A stretch of DNA of 31,784 nt from an uncultured Prevotella sp. (GCA_937898715.1 CALEKA010000079.1:1-31784), one strand, 5' to 3'; shown: positions 7,407-16,538, numbered from the stretch's first letter. Notes: a model not told the origin generated them from the sequence alone. Numbers and translations: made by a program.

Positions 7407-9518
7407 ATGCGAGAGTGTGACGAAGTATTGAAGGAGAATGATCGACGTAATGCTGAGATACGAAAACGATTCAATCCTGTGACGGGTGAGGGCAGCATTG
7501 GCGAGCGGAAAAGGGTGGTCATAGAGGACTTCCCTTTTCCGACGATGTGGCTTCCGAAGGAGATGATGAAGGAGTCGCTCGTTAAGCGTGTGGTTAAGGC
7601 TGGAAGCGTGGAGGCTTTCTATAGGTCGCTTGGCATGGAGGATGCGTATACGGAGGCTGAATATGCTTATATCGTGAAGGACTTGATGAGGATAAGGTGT
7701 AGGTATGACTTTGCGTTTTGGGCGGTCATGTACGTGCTCATCAGCAATAAGCTCGGTGGTGATGACATCCACTTTTCGCTGAATCAGCCTCAGCGGATCT
7801 TGATCAGCACGTTTGAGGAGATGAGGCGTGCGGGGAAGCCCATACGCGTGATATTGCTCAAGGCACGTCAGTGGGGCGGAAGTACGGCGACACAGATTTA
7901 CATGGCTTGGTTGCAGCTTGTGCACATGACAGGTTTGAACTCGTTGATCGTGGGGCACGTGAAGGATGCGTCTTACGAGGTGAGAGATATGTTTGACAAG
8001 ATGATCAACGAATATCCTGTGGAGATGTTGCACGAACTTGGTGAACATTACGAAGAGGGCGAGCAGAAGATGAGCAATGTAGGCTTGACAGGTAATATCA
8101 AGCGCATCATTACACGTAACTGCAAGATCAAGATAGGATCGTATGAGAAGCCTGAGTCGGCACGTGGTGGTGCGTATAGCTTGGTGCATTGCACGGAGGT
8201 GGGACTATGGTCGCCAACGGACAACAAGACTCCCGAAAAGGTGGTGCGCTCGGCTTGTGCGGGTATTACGCTGAAGCCTTATACGATGATCGTCTATGAG
8301 AGCACGGCGAATGGTACGGGGAATTTTTTTGAACGAGAATATACGGCAGCAAAGGCGGGGCGATCGCAATTTAGATCATTGTTCATCGCCTGGTTTCAGA
8401 TCCAACTATATCGCATGGAGTTTGGGAGCGACGAGGAACGGAGACTGTTTGCCAATGAGCTTGTGAGGAATAAGGAGAACGCCTATACGGGCAATGAACG
8501 TGAGGAGCCAGGACGGTACCTATGGTATATGTGGAACCAGGGAGCGACGCTGGAGGCTATACATTGGTATATAGAGGAGCGAAAGAAGTATACCGATCAT
8601 GGCGATATGGCGAGCGAATATCCAACGGACGACAACGAAGCATTCGTCTATAGCGGTTGCAAGGTGTTCGACAAGATCCTGGTTGAGGCCTTTAGGAACG
8701 GCTGTAAACCACCAAGATATGTTGGCGATGTGTATGCCGATGCCGATGAGGGGAAACGAGCACTGCAGCATATACGATTTAAGGAAGATAGGACAGGGCT
8801 GCTGTGCGTGTGGGATAAGCCAGACATCTCGCCGACGGAGAAGATCAAAGACAGATACCTTGTAGTGGTGGATATTGGCGGACGATCGGCTAAGGCAGAC
8901 TGGAGCGTGATATGCGTATTTGACAGAATGTACTTAATGGACGGAGACAGGCCAGAAGTTGTAGCTCAATGGTATGGACATATTGACATGGACTTGTTGG
9001 CTTGGAAGGCTGCACAGATTGCTACTTGGTATGATAATGCACTTCTGGTGATAGAGAGCAATACACTCGAAACGAAAGATAAAGACAGAATGGTGGACGG
9101 AGATCAATCGCAATTTATCTTATACCAGATTAAGGACGTATATCCCAACCTTTATGCCAGGGAACAGAGCGAAGACGAGATTAAGCAAGGTGCACCACTA
9201 AGATACGGCTTCCACACCAATGTGGCGACGAAGCCCAAGATTATATCCAACCTCGTAAAGGTAGTGCGTGAACGCTTGTATACGGAGCGTGATGGGCGGT
9301 GCCTTGACGAGATGCTTACCTATGAGCAGAAGCAGAATGGTGCTTATGGTGCAATAGCGGGCAAGCATGATGACTTGCTGATGACACGTGCTATAGGGCT
9401 GTATATATGTTACAACTTTAAGGTGATGCCACTGCCAAGGATCGTGGAACGTTGGGCGCCTGGCATGAACGAAGCGATAAACAGGAATAGGGCGACGATG
9501 ACAGAGGCTGTATTTTAG
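7407..9518 (+). CDS. terL: Terminase large subunit (packaging ATPase and nuclease)
   Basis: A protein of 703 residues carrying both terminase domains. The ATPase part has a deviant Walker A (KARQWGGST, residues 152-160), a Walker B-like YSLVHCTEV ending at E264, and the coupling motif YESTANGTG near 297-305. The RuvC/RNase H-like nuclease part shows VVVDIGGRSAKADWS near residue 488, LLVIESN near 547 and GKHDDLLMTRA near 653, giving the expected acidic metal ligands. It translocates DNA into the procapsid through the portal (13150) and cuts concatemers. It starts 5 bp after the previous gene and converges with the minus-strand gene at 9515, overlapping it by 4 bp. Confidence 0.93.
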   Translation: MRECDEVLKENDRRNAEIRKRFNPVTGEGSIGERKRVVIEDFPFPTMWLPKEMMKESLVKRVVKAGSVEAFYRSLGMEDAYTEAEYAYIVKDLMRIRCRYDFAFWAVMYVLISNKLGGDDIHFSLNQPQRILISTFEEMRRAGKPIRVILLKARQWGGSTATQIYMAWLQLVHMTGLNSLIVGHVKDASYEVRDMFDKMINEYPVEMLHELGEHYEEGEQKMSNVGLTGNIKRIITRNCKIKIGSYEKPESARGGAYSLVHCTEVGLWSPTDNKTPEKVVRSACAGITLKPYTMIVYESTANGTGNFFEREYTAAKAGRSQFRSLFIAWFQIQLYRMEFGSDEERRLFANELVRNKENAYTGNEREEPGRYLWYMWNQGATLEAIHWYIEERKKYTDHGDMASEYPTDDNEAFVYSGCKVFDKILVEAFRNGCKPPRYVGDVYADADEGKRALQHIRFKEDRTGLLCVWDKPDISPTEKIKDRYLVVVDIGGRSAKADWSVICVFDRMYLMDGDRPEVVAQWYGHIDMDLLAWKAAQIATWYDNALLVIESNTLETKDKDRMVDGDQSQFILYQIKDVYPNLYAREQSEDEIKQGAPLRYGFHTNVATKPKIISNLVKVVRERLYTERDGRCLDEMLTYEQKQNGAYGAIAGKHDDLLMTRAIGLYICYNFKVMPLPRIVERWAPGMNEAINRNRATMTEAVF

Positions 9519-9913
9519 CGTTTAGCGTAACGTACGCCGTTGATGATTGTCTTTGCGAGTGACGGAGAAAGGAAGAAACGTGGTGCTGGGCTGTTGACGG
9601 AGAGGAATATAAGTTCTTGGTATGGTAGGTTGGGGCACAGAGAACGCGTCTCAAGGAAACGACGATATAGGCTCATGTACATATCGTGTTTGTCTTTTCC
9701 GAGTGGTGCGTATGTGCCTCGCATGATGGATGAGATAACGATGGCAGCTCTCTCCTCGGTGACCCAATAGCGCGAGCATGGGCGCGAGACGACCTCTCGA
9801 AAAACGTTCATCATGTTGACGCGTGCGGACGATGCGAGCACGCTACGAAATACGGTCATTAGTTCTTTCTCTCTTTGCCGTTTGTAGGGGAAACAGGAAC
9901 CGAAGTGCTTCAT
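9515..9913 (-). CDS. Small conserved Bacteroidales phage protein of unknown function, opposite strand
   Basis: A protein of 132 residues, basic, with the string RPCSRYWVTEERAAIVIS in the middle and PAPRFFLSPSLAKTII near the C-terminus. Both recall a small family common in Bacteroidales phages and prophages with no assigned function. It is the only minus-strand gene within the late region, ends by overlapping the terL stop by 4 bp and is read from the divergent intergenic region at 9914-10061, where a TAATTTTG box lies on its strand. The plus-strand frame opposite it is a shadow. Coding status is supported by the family-like motifs, not by length alone. Confidence 0.65.
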   Translation of the reverse strand: MKHFGSCFPYKRQREKELMTVFRSVLASSARVNMMNVFREVVSRPCSRYWVTEERAAIVISSIMRGTYAPLGKDKHDMYMSLYRRFLETRSLCPNLPYQELIFLSVNSPAPRFFLSPSLAKTIINGVRYAKR

Positions 9914-9962
9914 AAGATGGCGGATGAGAATCAGTGACTTCGGCGGTTGTAAGGGTAGAGAA

Positions 9963-9970
9963 CAAAATTA
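9963..9970 (-). promoter_or_regulatory. Candidate -7 box for the minus-strand gene
   Basis: TAATTTTG on the minus strand matches the Bacteroidota TAnnTTTG -7 element and lies about 50 bp upstream of the start at 9913. No good TTG -33 element is present at the usual distance, so this is tentative. Confidence 0.4.
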
Positions 9971-10024
9971 CAAAATTTATTGCTAAGAGGTAGAAAATAA
10001 AAAAGTAGAGAGCATTATACATGC

Positions 10025-10032
10025 TAAATTTG
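10025..10032 (+). promoter_or_regulatory. Candidate -7 box for the capsid operon
   Basis: TAAATTTG on the plus strand matches TAnnTTTG and lies 29 bp upstream of the ATG at 10062. The upstream sequence is A-rich without a clear -33 TTG. It would drive the scaffold, mini-arm and major capsid genes, and it is divergent from the candidate box for the gene at 9515. Confidence 0.5.
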
Positions 10033-10061
10033 CTTACACAGAACATATAAGTATATAGAAG

Positions 10062-10823
10062 ATGGAAGAAAAACCTATTGAAGAACAGCAGATTCCGTCT
10101 GAAGTGAAGAAGTCGAAGCGGGACATGCTCAAGGAGCGATTGAGCAAGAAATATCCCGATAAGAACTTTGACGACGATGAAGAATTTGCGGGTCAGATAA
10201 GCGACGATTACGACGCTTATGACAAGGAGATGGATGGGTACAAGAAGAGCGAACAAGCCCTATCGGATATGTTTGCGTCGGATCCCCGTTCGGCCTCCTT
10301 CCTCATGGATTGGAAAGAGGGAAGTGATCCCGTCATTGCACTCGTGAAGCGATTTGGTACGGATATCGCTGACGCGGTGAACGATCCCGAACGCCTGGAG
10401 GAGATGAAGAAGGCGAATCAAGAATACTTGGATCGTGTAGCTAAGAGTAAGGAATCTGAAGAGAAGTATAAAAAGAATCTGAAGAAATCGCTTAAGGCGA
10501 TCGCTGATGCTCAGGAGCAGAATGGATGGAGCGATGAGCAAGTGGATGGTGCTATGCAGAATCTCTTTAAGATCCTTGACGATGCGATAGATGGCAACAT
10601 CACTCCTGACGTGTTGCAGATGATGATGAATGCGCAGAATTATGACAAGGACATTGCCTCGGCACAGCAAGAGGGGGAGGTGAGAGGAAGAAATGCGAAG
10701 ATAGAGGAGAAGCTTCGCAAGTCGGAATCGGGTGACGGCGTAGGTCACTTGGAGGGCAAGAACGGAACCGTGAGAAGACAGCCCTCTAAGCAGAGCATAT
10801 TTGACCTTGCTGCTCAAGCATAA
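10062..10823 (+). CDS. Capsid scaffolding-like protein
   Basis: A protein of 253 residues, highly charged and predicted helical, with an acidic N-terminal part (FDDDEEF near residue 36), a long central coiled-coil (ESEEKYKKNLKKSLKAIADA) and a basic C-terminal region ending RRQPSKQSIFDLAAQA. This composition and its place directly before the major capsid gene are typical of phage scaffolding proteins, whose basic C-terminal helix binds coat protein. No protease motif is visible. The start at ATG 10062 follows an A-rich leader and the TAAATTTG box. Sequence alone does not prove scaffolding; the call is from composition and synteny. Confidence 0.65.
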   Translation: MEEKPIEEQQIPSEVKKSKRDMLKERLSKKYPDKNFDDDEEFAGQISDDYDAYDKEMDGYKKSEQALSDMFASDPRSASFLMDWKEGSDPVIALVKRFGTDIADAVNDPERLEEMKKANQEYLDRVAKSKESEEKYKKNLKKSLKAIADAQEQNGWSDEQVDGAMQNLFKILDDAIDGNITPDVLQMMMNAQNYDKDIASAQQEGEVRGRNAKIEEKLRKSESGDGVGHLEGKNGTVRRQPSKQSIFDLAAQA

Positions 10824-10852
10824 CAGTTGGCTCACAGAACTTAAATACAAAA

Positions 10853-11047
10853 ATGAGTAGCGCAGAACTAATAGAGACTATCCAATTCCCCCGTGCCCAG
10901 GCATCCGTGGCGCGAGGAAGTGCGGGGCTTAGGACGCAGATTCCTGGAGCAGCGACGACCGTCACGGCTGTAGCGGAGGCGACGGGCGGAATGAAGGGTG
11001 GTGCTCTATACGCTAATTACAAGAATAAGAACATTATAAAACAATAA
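10853..11047 (+). CDS. Small protein homologous to the major capsid protein N-terminus
   Basis: A protein of 64 residues. Residues 20-52 contain GLRTQIPGAATTV followed by EATGGMKGG, which aligns without gaps to GLKTQVPGAASTV and NATGGVGVG in the N-terminal arm of the capsid protein encoded immediately downstream. The homology stops where the capsid protein continues with FIEQDLDAELF; here the chain ends in YANYKNKNIIKQ. It is preceded by an A-rich leader and separated from the capsid gene by only 16 bp, so the two are co-expressed. It may be a remnant of a capsid gene duplication or a minor capsid or assembly factor that mimics the arm. Confidence 0.65.
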   Translation: MSSAELIETIQFPRAQASVARGSAGLRTQIPGAATTVTAVAEATGGMKGGALYANYKNKNIIKQ

Positions 11048-11063
11048 AAAACAGAGAAAAATT

Positions 11064-12584
11064 ATGGCAGAAAACGTAAGTATTCAAGAGACTTCAGCAG
11101 CTATCACTCCCAGTAATGGTTCAGTGGGCTTGAAGACACAGGTGCCTGGTGCAGCTTCGACCGTATCGAATGCGGCAAATGCAACAGGTGGCGTAGGCGT
11201 AGGTCAGTTTATCGAACAAGATCTTGACGCAGAATTGTTTGCCTTTAAGGGCGATGACACTCCCCTAATGCAGCTCATGCTCAAGGCAAAGACCGTCAAC
11301 GTGAATTCTCCCGAAGTGGAGCATTACATGATTGACGAACCTAAGAGTTCGGTGACCACCACTTCAGAGGTGACAGTAAACACGAACAAGAACTTCTTTG
11401 CACTTCCTTTGGACTCGACCGAGCAGAATATACCTCAGGAATATGGCACATTGCTTGTGAAGGGCGTGGATGGTTATACTGAGGATGGTCAGAAGGCAAC
11501 TCCTGGTAAGGATCTTATGCTCTTCGTGACAGGTCGTGATACAGATGGTAACCCCGTATGTCGTGCGGTGAATGGTCCGAAGAAGACCAAGACAGATACC
11601 TTCTGCACAACTCCCGCTATCCCCGCAAACACAGAGATCATTATTCTCTCGAACGCTATGTACGAGACACAGAAGGAAGTGGCTCCCGACTTGATCGTGC
11701 CTCAGCCTCGTGAGATCTACTTGCAGAAGCGCGGTATGAATCAGATTGTGTCAGACTACTTCGAATCACAGAAGAAGCACATTCCCTTCTCGCAAGCACT
11801 CATCGCAGAACAAGCAATTACCAACTTTAAGACTCGTTGCAACCGTACATTGTGGGCTGGCCGTAAGGGTAAGTTCCAGGTGAATGTGCCGAAACTCGGT
11901 GCACAGACTGTATACTGTACAGAAGGTATCCGCTGGCAGTTTATGCGTGAATTGCAGCACACAGGTAAATGGACATTCGAAAAGGTGATCGCATTGGCTA
12001 AGATGTTCTTTACTGGCGAGGATGTGCCCAAGACTGCAACACTCCTGGCTGGCAAGAATCTCCTTGAGCAGCTGCAGTGCATTGATTACAGCAAGCACCC
12101 CGAAGTGACCATCTCGGTGAAGGTAAATCCTGTAGGTTGGGAAGTGACCAACTTGCACACCGTATTCGGCGACATCGAAATCAAGAGAGAGCCGACATTG
12201 GATAAGCTTGGCTGGAGCAATTCAGGTGCTTTGCTTGGCGAGAACCGTCTCGTACACTATAAGCGCGTGAGCGATCATGAGTTCAACGACCGTGTGGAAG
12301 GCGAAGAAGCTACACGTAAGGGTATGATCGTGTGGGACGGTCTTGCACTCAAGGGCGGTTGTCACATCTTCATCAATGGTGAAGACAACGACAAGAACGA
12401 AGGTTCGACCTTGTTCACCATGTGGGATAAGGAAACCGCACCTTCTACTACACCTTCAGAGAAGACTTCCGTATACTACTTCCTCGTAGACTGCACTCTT
12501 GGTGAAAAGAAAGCTAAGGCTGGTACCATGTGGCAGTATGACGGCAAGGCATGGGTAGAGTATACAGGCGAGATCTATGACTAA
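11064..12584 (+). CDS. Major capsid protein
   Basis: A protein of 506 residues in the capsid position between scaffold and portal genes. It has a flexible Ala/Gly/Thr-rich N-arm (residues 1-45), then a mixed alpha/beta body with strings such as LIVPQPREIYLQKRGMNQ, AITNFKTRCNRTLWAGRKG and RVEGEEATRKGMIVWDGLAL that I associate with HK97-fold coat proteins of Bacteroidales podovirus-like phages. The codon choice (ACA, CTC, AAG, CCC) differs from the neighbouring GTG/GCG-rich genes, as expected for very high expression. It has an A-rich Bacteroidota leader with no Shine-Dalgarno sequence, and a strong hairpin terminator directly after the stop. Confidence 0.85.
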   Translation: MAENVSIQETSAAITPSNGSVGLKTQVPGAASTVSNAANATGGVGVGQFIEQDLDAELFAFKGDDTPLMQLMLKAKTVNVNSPEVEHYMIDEPKSSVTTTSEVTVNTNKNFFALPLDSTEQNIPQEYGTLLVKGVDGYTEDGQKATPGKDLMLFVTGRDTDGNPVCRAVNGPKKTKTDTFCTTPAIPANTEIIILSNAMYETQKEVAPDLIVPQPREIYLQKRGMNQIVSDYFESQKKHIPFSQALIAEQAITNFKTRCNRTLWAGRKGKFQVNVPKLGAQTVYCTEGIRWQFMRELQHTGKWTFEKVIALAKMFFTGEDVPKTATLLAGKNLLEQLQCIDYSKHPEVTISVKVNPVGWEVTNLHTVFGDIEIKREPTLDKLGWSNSGALLGENRLVHYKRVSDHEFNDRVEGEEATRKGMIVWDGLALKGGCHIFINGEDNDKNEGSTLFTMWDKETAPSTTPSEKTSVYYFLVDCTLGEKKAKAGTMWQYDGKAWVEYTGEIYD

Positions 12585-12596
12585 TACTCCTTTCTG

Positions 12597-12651
12597 ATGA
12601 TGCTGGGCGGGCACATCTCCCAATGTAGGCTCGCCTGGCATCATTTTTTTT
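12597..12651 (+). terminator. Terminator after the major capsid gene
   Basis: ATGATGC and GCATCAT at the ends, with inner GGGCG/CGCC pairing, form a long stem and are followed by a run of eight T. It would reduce read-through into the accessory, portal and fibre genes and set a high ratio of capsid transcript. Confidence 0.85.
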
Positions 12652-12666
12652 AATGCATGAAATAAA

Positions 12667-13137
12667 ATGGCAAAGATAACTAAGACATATGGCGTGCTTG
12701 GCCTAATGGATTGGCAGCCCATCTTGCATGTAGGTAAGGCAAAATTTCAGCCACTATTCGAGGGTGGAGGCGCTACGGCCTATGGAGAGACTCCAGCTAA
12801 GTATACCACTTCGAATCCCATCTTGCAGCACATCATCGAATCAAGTCACTACTTTAAGGTGGGTCACATACAGTTGCTGTACAGCAATACAACAGACGAT
12901 GGCAGTGGCATCGAGGAAGAAGGCGACAAGACAACTAATGAAGCTGAGGTGACAGGCGCAGAAACAACAGACGCGGAAGCGGAGGAGAGTGGCGAAGCTA
13001 TGGAATTTGCTTCTACAGGCGATGCGGCTCAATACCTTGCAGACAACTTCGACATACCCAAGAGCCAGCTTAGAGGCCGCTCCAACGTGGTGACTGCAGC
13101 TAAGGAACATGGCATAATCATAAAATTCACAGAATAA
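12667..13137 (+). CDS. Capsid accessory protein with small C-terminal DNA- or protein-binding domain
   Basis: A protein of 156 residues. Residues 1-75 form a compact domain (LMDWQPILHVGKAKFQPLFE), residues 78-115 are an acidic E/T/A/D-rich linker, and the last ~45 residues (AAQYLADNFDIPKSQLRGRS and following) look like a helix-extended-loop-helix module seen at the C-termini of phage head proteins. Position between capsid and portal suggests a decoration protein, head fibre or head-tail linker. The C-terminal module resemblance is from memory and would need a profile search. It starts 15 bp after the capsid terminator. Confidence 0.55.
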   Translation: MAKITKTYGVLGLMDWQPILHVGKAKFQPLFEGGGATAYGETPAKYTTSNPILQHIIESSHYFKVGHIQLLYSNTTDDGSGIEEEGDKTTNEAEVTGAETTDAEAEESGEAMEFASTGDAAQYLADNFDIPKSQLRGRSNVVTAAKEHGIIIKFTE

Positions 13138-13149
13138 GACACATAGCGT

Positions 13150-15168
13150 ATGGAATTGCACTCACTATCCAAAGTTAAGCCACAGGCGAGCGACATAGAC
13201 TCGGTGCGTCATGATCAAGAGAAGAATCCATCTCGTGCTTATGACGTGCTGCTCATGGCGCAGACCTATTGGAATAACATGGAGACATTCCGCAGAGACC
13301 GCGAGCGCAACAAGCGTTACGCGTATGGCGATCAGTGGGACGATTACATAACTGTGGAGGAGAACGGCTGCAAGAAGCGGATGACGGAAGAGCAGTACAT
13401 CCGCAGTCAGGGCAATGTTCCGCTGAAGAATAACCTTATACGGCGATTGATAAGAAACGTGATTGGCGTATACCGCAGTCAGAGCAAGGAGCCAGTATGC
13501 TCGGCACGCGACAGAGACGAACAGAAGTTAGGCGAAACGATGAGCACCGTGCTGCAGTACAACATGCAGCTGAACCGCATGAACGAGGTGTATGCGAGAA
13601 CGATGGAAGAATACCTTGTAGGTGCATTCGTGGTACATCGGAAGTGGTATGGGTGGCGCAATGATAAGCTTGACTGCTGGACAGATAGCGTGAACCCGAA
13701 CCGATTCTTCATCGATACGAATATGCGTGACTTCAGAGGCTGGGACGTGACGTGCCTGGGAGAGATACACGACATATCGTTTGGTGATCTTGTAGGGCAA
13801 TTTGCGAAGAATGCGGAGGATTATGAACGCCTGGCAACCATCTATCGTGCAGCGCAGTCGCAACGGTCGTTTGTGAACTATCGTGCCAACTTCGGTATGT
13901 CGACAAGAAGAGAGGATCTTGACTTCTTGTACTGCAAGGACGAGAGCCTGTGTAGGGTGATCGAAGTATGGAGAAAGGAGACGAAGCCTCGCTACAGATG
14001 TCATGACTACAATAGTGGCGAGATATTCAAGGTGGCTGTGGAGGATAAGAAAGCACTCGTAGATGACGTGAACGAACAGCGTATACAGCAAGGACTTGCA
14101 GCGGGCATGGAGGAAGACGACATACCACTGATCAAGGCAGAGTGGTTCGTGGACAACTATTGGTACTATTACTTCCTCACTCCGTTTGGCGACGTGCTTG
14201 AAGAGGGTGAGACTCCTTATGATCACAAGAGCCATCCATACGTGTTCAAGGCATATCCGTTTATTGACGGCGAGATACATTCGTTCGTGAGCGACGTGAT
14301 AGATCAGCAACGCTATAGTAACCGATTGATCACCTTGTATGACTGGATCATGCGAGCCTCAGCCAAGGGTGTGCTCTTGGTGCCTGACGAATGCTTGGGC
14401 GATCAGAGTCCTGAAGACTTCGCTGACGCGTGGACTCGATTCAACGGCGTGGTGGTGTATCATGCGAAACCAGGTGTGCCCGCCCCTTCCCAGGTGGCAA
14501 ACAATTCGACTAATATCGGCATAAGCGAATTGCTTAACCTTCAACTTAAGTTTTTCGAAGATATCTCGGGCGTGCATGGTGCATTGCAAGGCCGACAAGG
14601 TGGAAGTCAAACGAGCGGTACGCTCTATGCGCAACAAGCGCAGAACGCGACGACAAGTCTTCTTGACTTACTTGATTCATTCAGTCAATTCGTGATAGAT
14701 GCAGCGTATAAGGACGTGAAGAATATTCAGCAGTTCTATGACCAGAGACGAACGTTTAATATAGCTGGTAGATCATCTTCCATGATAGAGTATGATCCTG
14801 AGAAGATACGTGACGTAGAGTTTGACTTGAGCATTGTGGAGTCGACAGCTACCCCAGTATATAGGCAGATGGCTAATGACTACCTTATACAATTTTGGCA
14901 ACAAGGACAGATCAGTCTGCAGCAGTTGCTTGAAGTGGGTGATTTCTCGTTCGCCGATCAGTTGCTTCAGAGCATACAGAGCCAACAAGAGCAGATGCAG
15001 CAAGGCCAGGCGGCTCAGGGAATACCGCAAGACATACAGCAACAAGCACAGCAAGGAGCTAATATGGACGCGGTGAACCAACTCTATAGCGCTATGCGTG
15101 GCGGTGGAGAGGAACAGCCGTCGCCTGTAGATGATATTCCAACACCACAAGAACAGGTACAGCGATGA
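13150..15168 (+). CDS. Portal protein
   Basis: A protein of 672 residues with the features of P22-type portals: an N-terminal helical part (YWNNMETFRRDRERNKRYAY), an early GDQWDDY motif, an alpha/beta clip and stem region, a mid-protein loop with ISGVHGALQGRQGG and then SGTLYAQQAQNATTSL, and a long Gln-rich C-terminal helical barrel (about residues 610-672). Twelve copies would form the DNA channel at one capsid vertex, docking terminase during packaging and the connector afterwards. Its stop overlaps the start of the next gene by 4 bp (ATGA), so the connector at 15165 is translationally coupled. Confidence 0.88.
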   Translation: MELHSLSKVKPQASDIDSVRHDQEKNPSRAYDVLLMAQTYWNNMETFRRDRERNKRYAYGDQWDDYITVEENGCKKRMTEEQYIRSQGNVPLKNNLIRRLIRNVIGVYRSQSKEPVCSARDRDEQKLGETMSTVLQYNMQLNRMNEVYARTMEEYLVGAFVVHRKWYGWRNDKLDCWTDSVNPNRFFIDTNMRDFRGWDVTCLGEIHDISFGDLVGQFAKNAEDYERLATIYRAAQSQRSFVNYRANFGMSTRREDLDFLYCKDESLCRVIEVWRKETKPRYRCHDYNSGEIFKVAVEDKKALVDDVNEQRIQQGLAAGMEEDDIPLIKAEWFVDNYWYYYFLTPFGDVLEEGETPYDHKSHPYVFKAYPFIDGEIHSFVSDVIDQQRYSNRLITLYDWIMRASAKGVLLVPDECLGDQSPEDFADAWTRFNGVVVYHAKPGVPAPSQVANNSTNIGISELLNLQLKFFEDISGVHGALQGRQGGSQTSGTLYAQQAQNATTSLLDLLDSFSQFVIDAAYKDVKNIQQFYDQRRTFNIAGRSSSMIEYDPEKIRDVEFDLSIVESTATPVYRQMANDYLIQFWQQGQISLQQLLEVGDFSFADQLLQSIQSQQEQMQQGQAAQGIPQDIQQQAQQGANMDAVNQLYSAMRGGGEEQPSPVDDIPTPQEQVQR

Positions 15169-15908
15169 AGAACTATGATGTAAGTAACATAATTAGCGAT
15201 GTGCGCATTGCGATAGACCAAAACACGAGCGATACAGACTTGAGCGGATTCGGTGATGTGGATACGCTTGAACTTGCTGACGTGGTAAAGAGTAAGATCG
15301 TGGATGCGGCATGGATGATAGAGAGTGCTGCACCTGTGTATATGTGTGCGGATGGTGTATTGGCTACAGGCATTACAACTACCAAGCAGAAAGTATATGA
15401 CACGGATGAATCATATTACGCTTTGGCGGATGTAAAGGACGACTTCTTACGCCTGGTGTCGTTTTGGATGAGCGATTGGGTGAAGCCTGTGCATAATCCA
15501 ATTACACCCGACGATGATGAATATGCAGTACAGAAGAGCAGAATAGAGGGAGTGAGAGGCAATCAAGAACGCCCAGTGCTCGTAATGCGACCTTCATACT
15601 ATGAGAAAAAAGAAGGTTGTAATGGGAACGCTTTTGAGGCTTATTCGACGTCGGCGGAGTCAACAGCTTCCTATAAATATGTAACGATCCCTGAAATTAA
15701 AAATGAGAAAATTAGCTTGTGTGAGAGGCTGTATAAAGCTGTGGTGTACGCTACGGCATATCTTACTGCATTGGCCTATAATGCCGACGCACAGGCTGAG
15801 AGATTGCTATCTATAGCACGTTCGCTCGCAGATATAGACAATAACTCTTATCAACAGCAACAACCAGAATATGTACAACAACCCCAAGTAGCAGAACAAG
15901 AACAATGA
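15165..15908 (+). CDS. Head-tail connector/adaptor-type protein
   Basis: A protein of 247 residues. It contains strings typical of the protein that follows the portal in Bacteroidales phages: GDVDTLELADVVKSKIVDAA near residue 30, LADVKDDFLRLVSFWMSDW near 88, SRIEGVRGNQERPV near 125 and a helical CERLYKAVVYATAYLTALAY near 190, then a Gln-rich tail. By position (ATGA overlap with the portal gene and 4-bp overlap with the first fibre gene) it should bind the portal ring and close the head or attach the tail, as gp4-like adaptors do. The family is otherwise annotated as hypothetical, so the adaptor role is inference. Confidence 0.65.
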   Translation: MKNYDVSNIISDVRIAIDQNTSDTDLSGFGDVDTLELADVVKSKIVDAAWMIESAAPVYMCADGVLATGITTTKQKVYDTDESYYALADVKDDFLRLVSFWMSDWVKPVHNPITPDDDEYAVQKSRIEGVRGNQERPVLVMRPSYYEKKEGCNGNAFEAYSTSAESTASYKYVTIPEIKNEKISLCERLYKAVVYATAYLTALAYNADAQAERLLSIARSLADIDNNSYQQQQPEYVQQPQVAEQEQ

Positions 15909-16522
15909 AAAAAGCATGGAAGGACTTAGAAGGTAGTCTTGTCAGAATAGACGTTGGCAGCACATCCAAGGAAGCATTGTCGGACAGCATTGCACCACAG
16001 CTGATATGCTTTACGACAGATGGCAAGATCGTCTTCAATGGCATAGAATATCCCAACATGAGTAGCCTCGTGAAGGGGCCTTACATCATGCAGTATGTAG
16101 GCGAAGGCTCTTCGTACAACAAGTTGCCACAGATATTGCTGGATGGCACGGAAGCGGATGAAGATGCTTTGAGTACATTCTTAGATACTTATCCTATAGA
16201 AGAGATCGTGAATGCGGCTGAGTGCGGGCGTACGATCGTATGCAAGGTGAATAAATCGAAGCATCCAGCACAGATAGAGGAAAAGATATACCTTGAAGTG
16301 GTAGATACCTATAAGGACGTACGCCCTACATGGACGAAGATGGGCATCACGTTTAGATGGATGTACGGCGGAAGTGAATACATTACAGAGGTAAGTCTTA
16401 CGCAGTATAGCGACTCTACTTCTAACGTTTCTTCCATCGTTCGCAGACGTATAGACACAGACTCCTTGCGCGAGGAATTGGAGCAGCTTAAGGCACTCCT
16501 TACATTAACAACAACAAATTAA
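15905..16522 (+). CDS. Fibre/appendage protein with shared N-terminal anchor, short form
   Basis: A protein of 205 residues. Residues 5-47 hold the module W-x-x-L-x-G then IDVGSTSKEAL and FTTDGKIVFNG, which recurs in the genes at 17679 and 19817. The rest is beta-rich (GITFRWMYGGSEYITEVSLT) and ends in a short coiled coil (REELEQLKALLTL), typical of trimeric fibres. The ATGA overlap couples it to the connector gene, so this is probably the most proximal appendage subunit. The specific role is not recognised. Confidence 0.55.
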   Translation: MKKAWKDLEGSLVRIDVGSTSKEALSDSIAPQLICFTTDGKIVFNGIEYPNMSSLVKGPYIMQYVGEGSSYNKLPQILLDGTEADEDALSTFLDTYPIEEIVNAAECGRTIVCKVNKSKHPAQIEEKIYLEVVDTYKDVRPTWTKMGITFRWMYGGSEYITEVSLTQYSDSTSNVSSIVRRRIDTDSLREELEQLKALLTLTTTN

Positions 16523-16538
16523 ATAATCAAACAAACAA

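Noticed and set aside
7302..8189. Minus-strand ORF of 295 codons opposite the large terminase
   Set aside because: The terminase frame has all catalytic motifs; the antisense frame has shadow-like composition and no recognisable motif.
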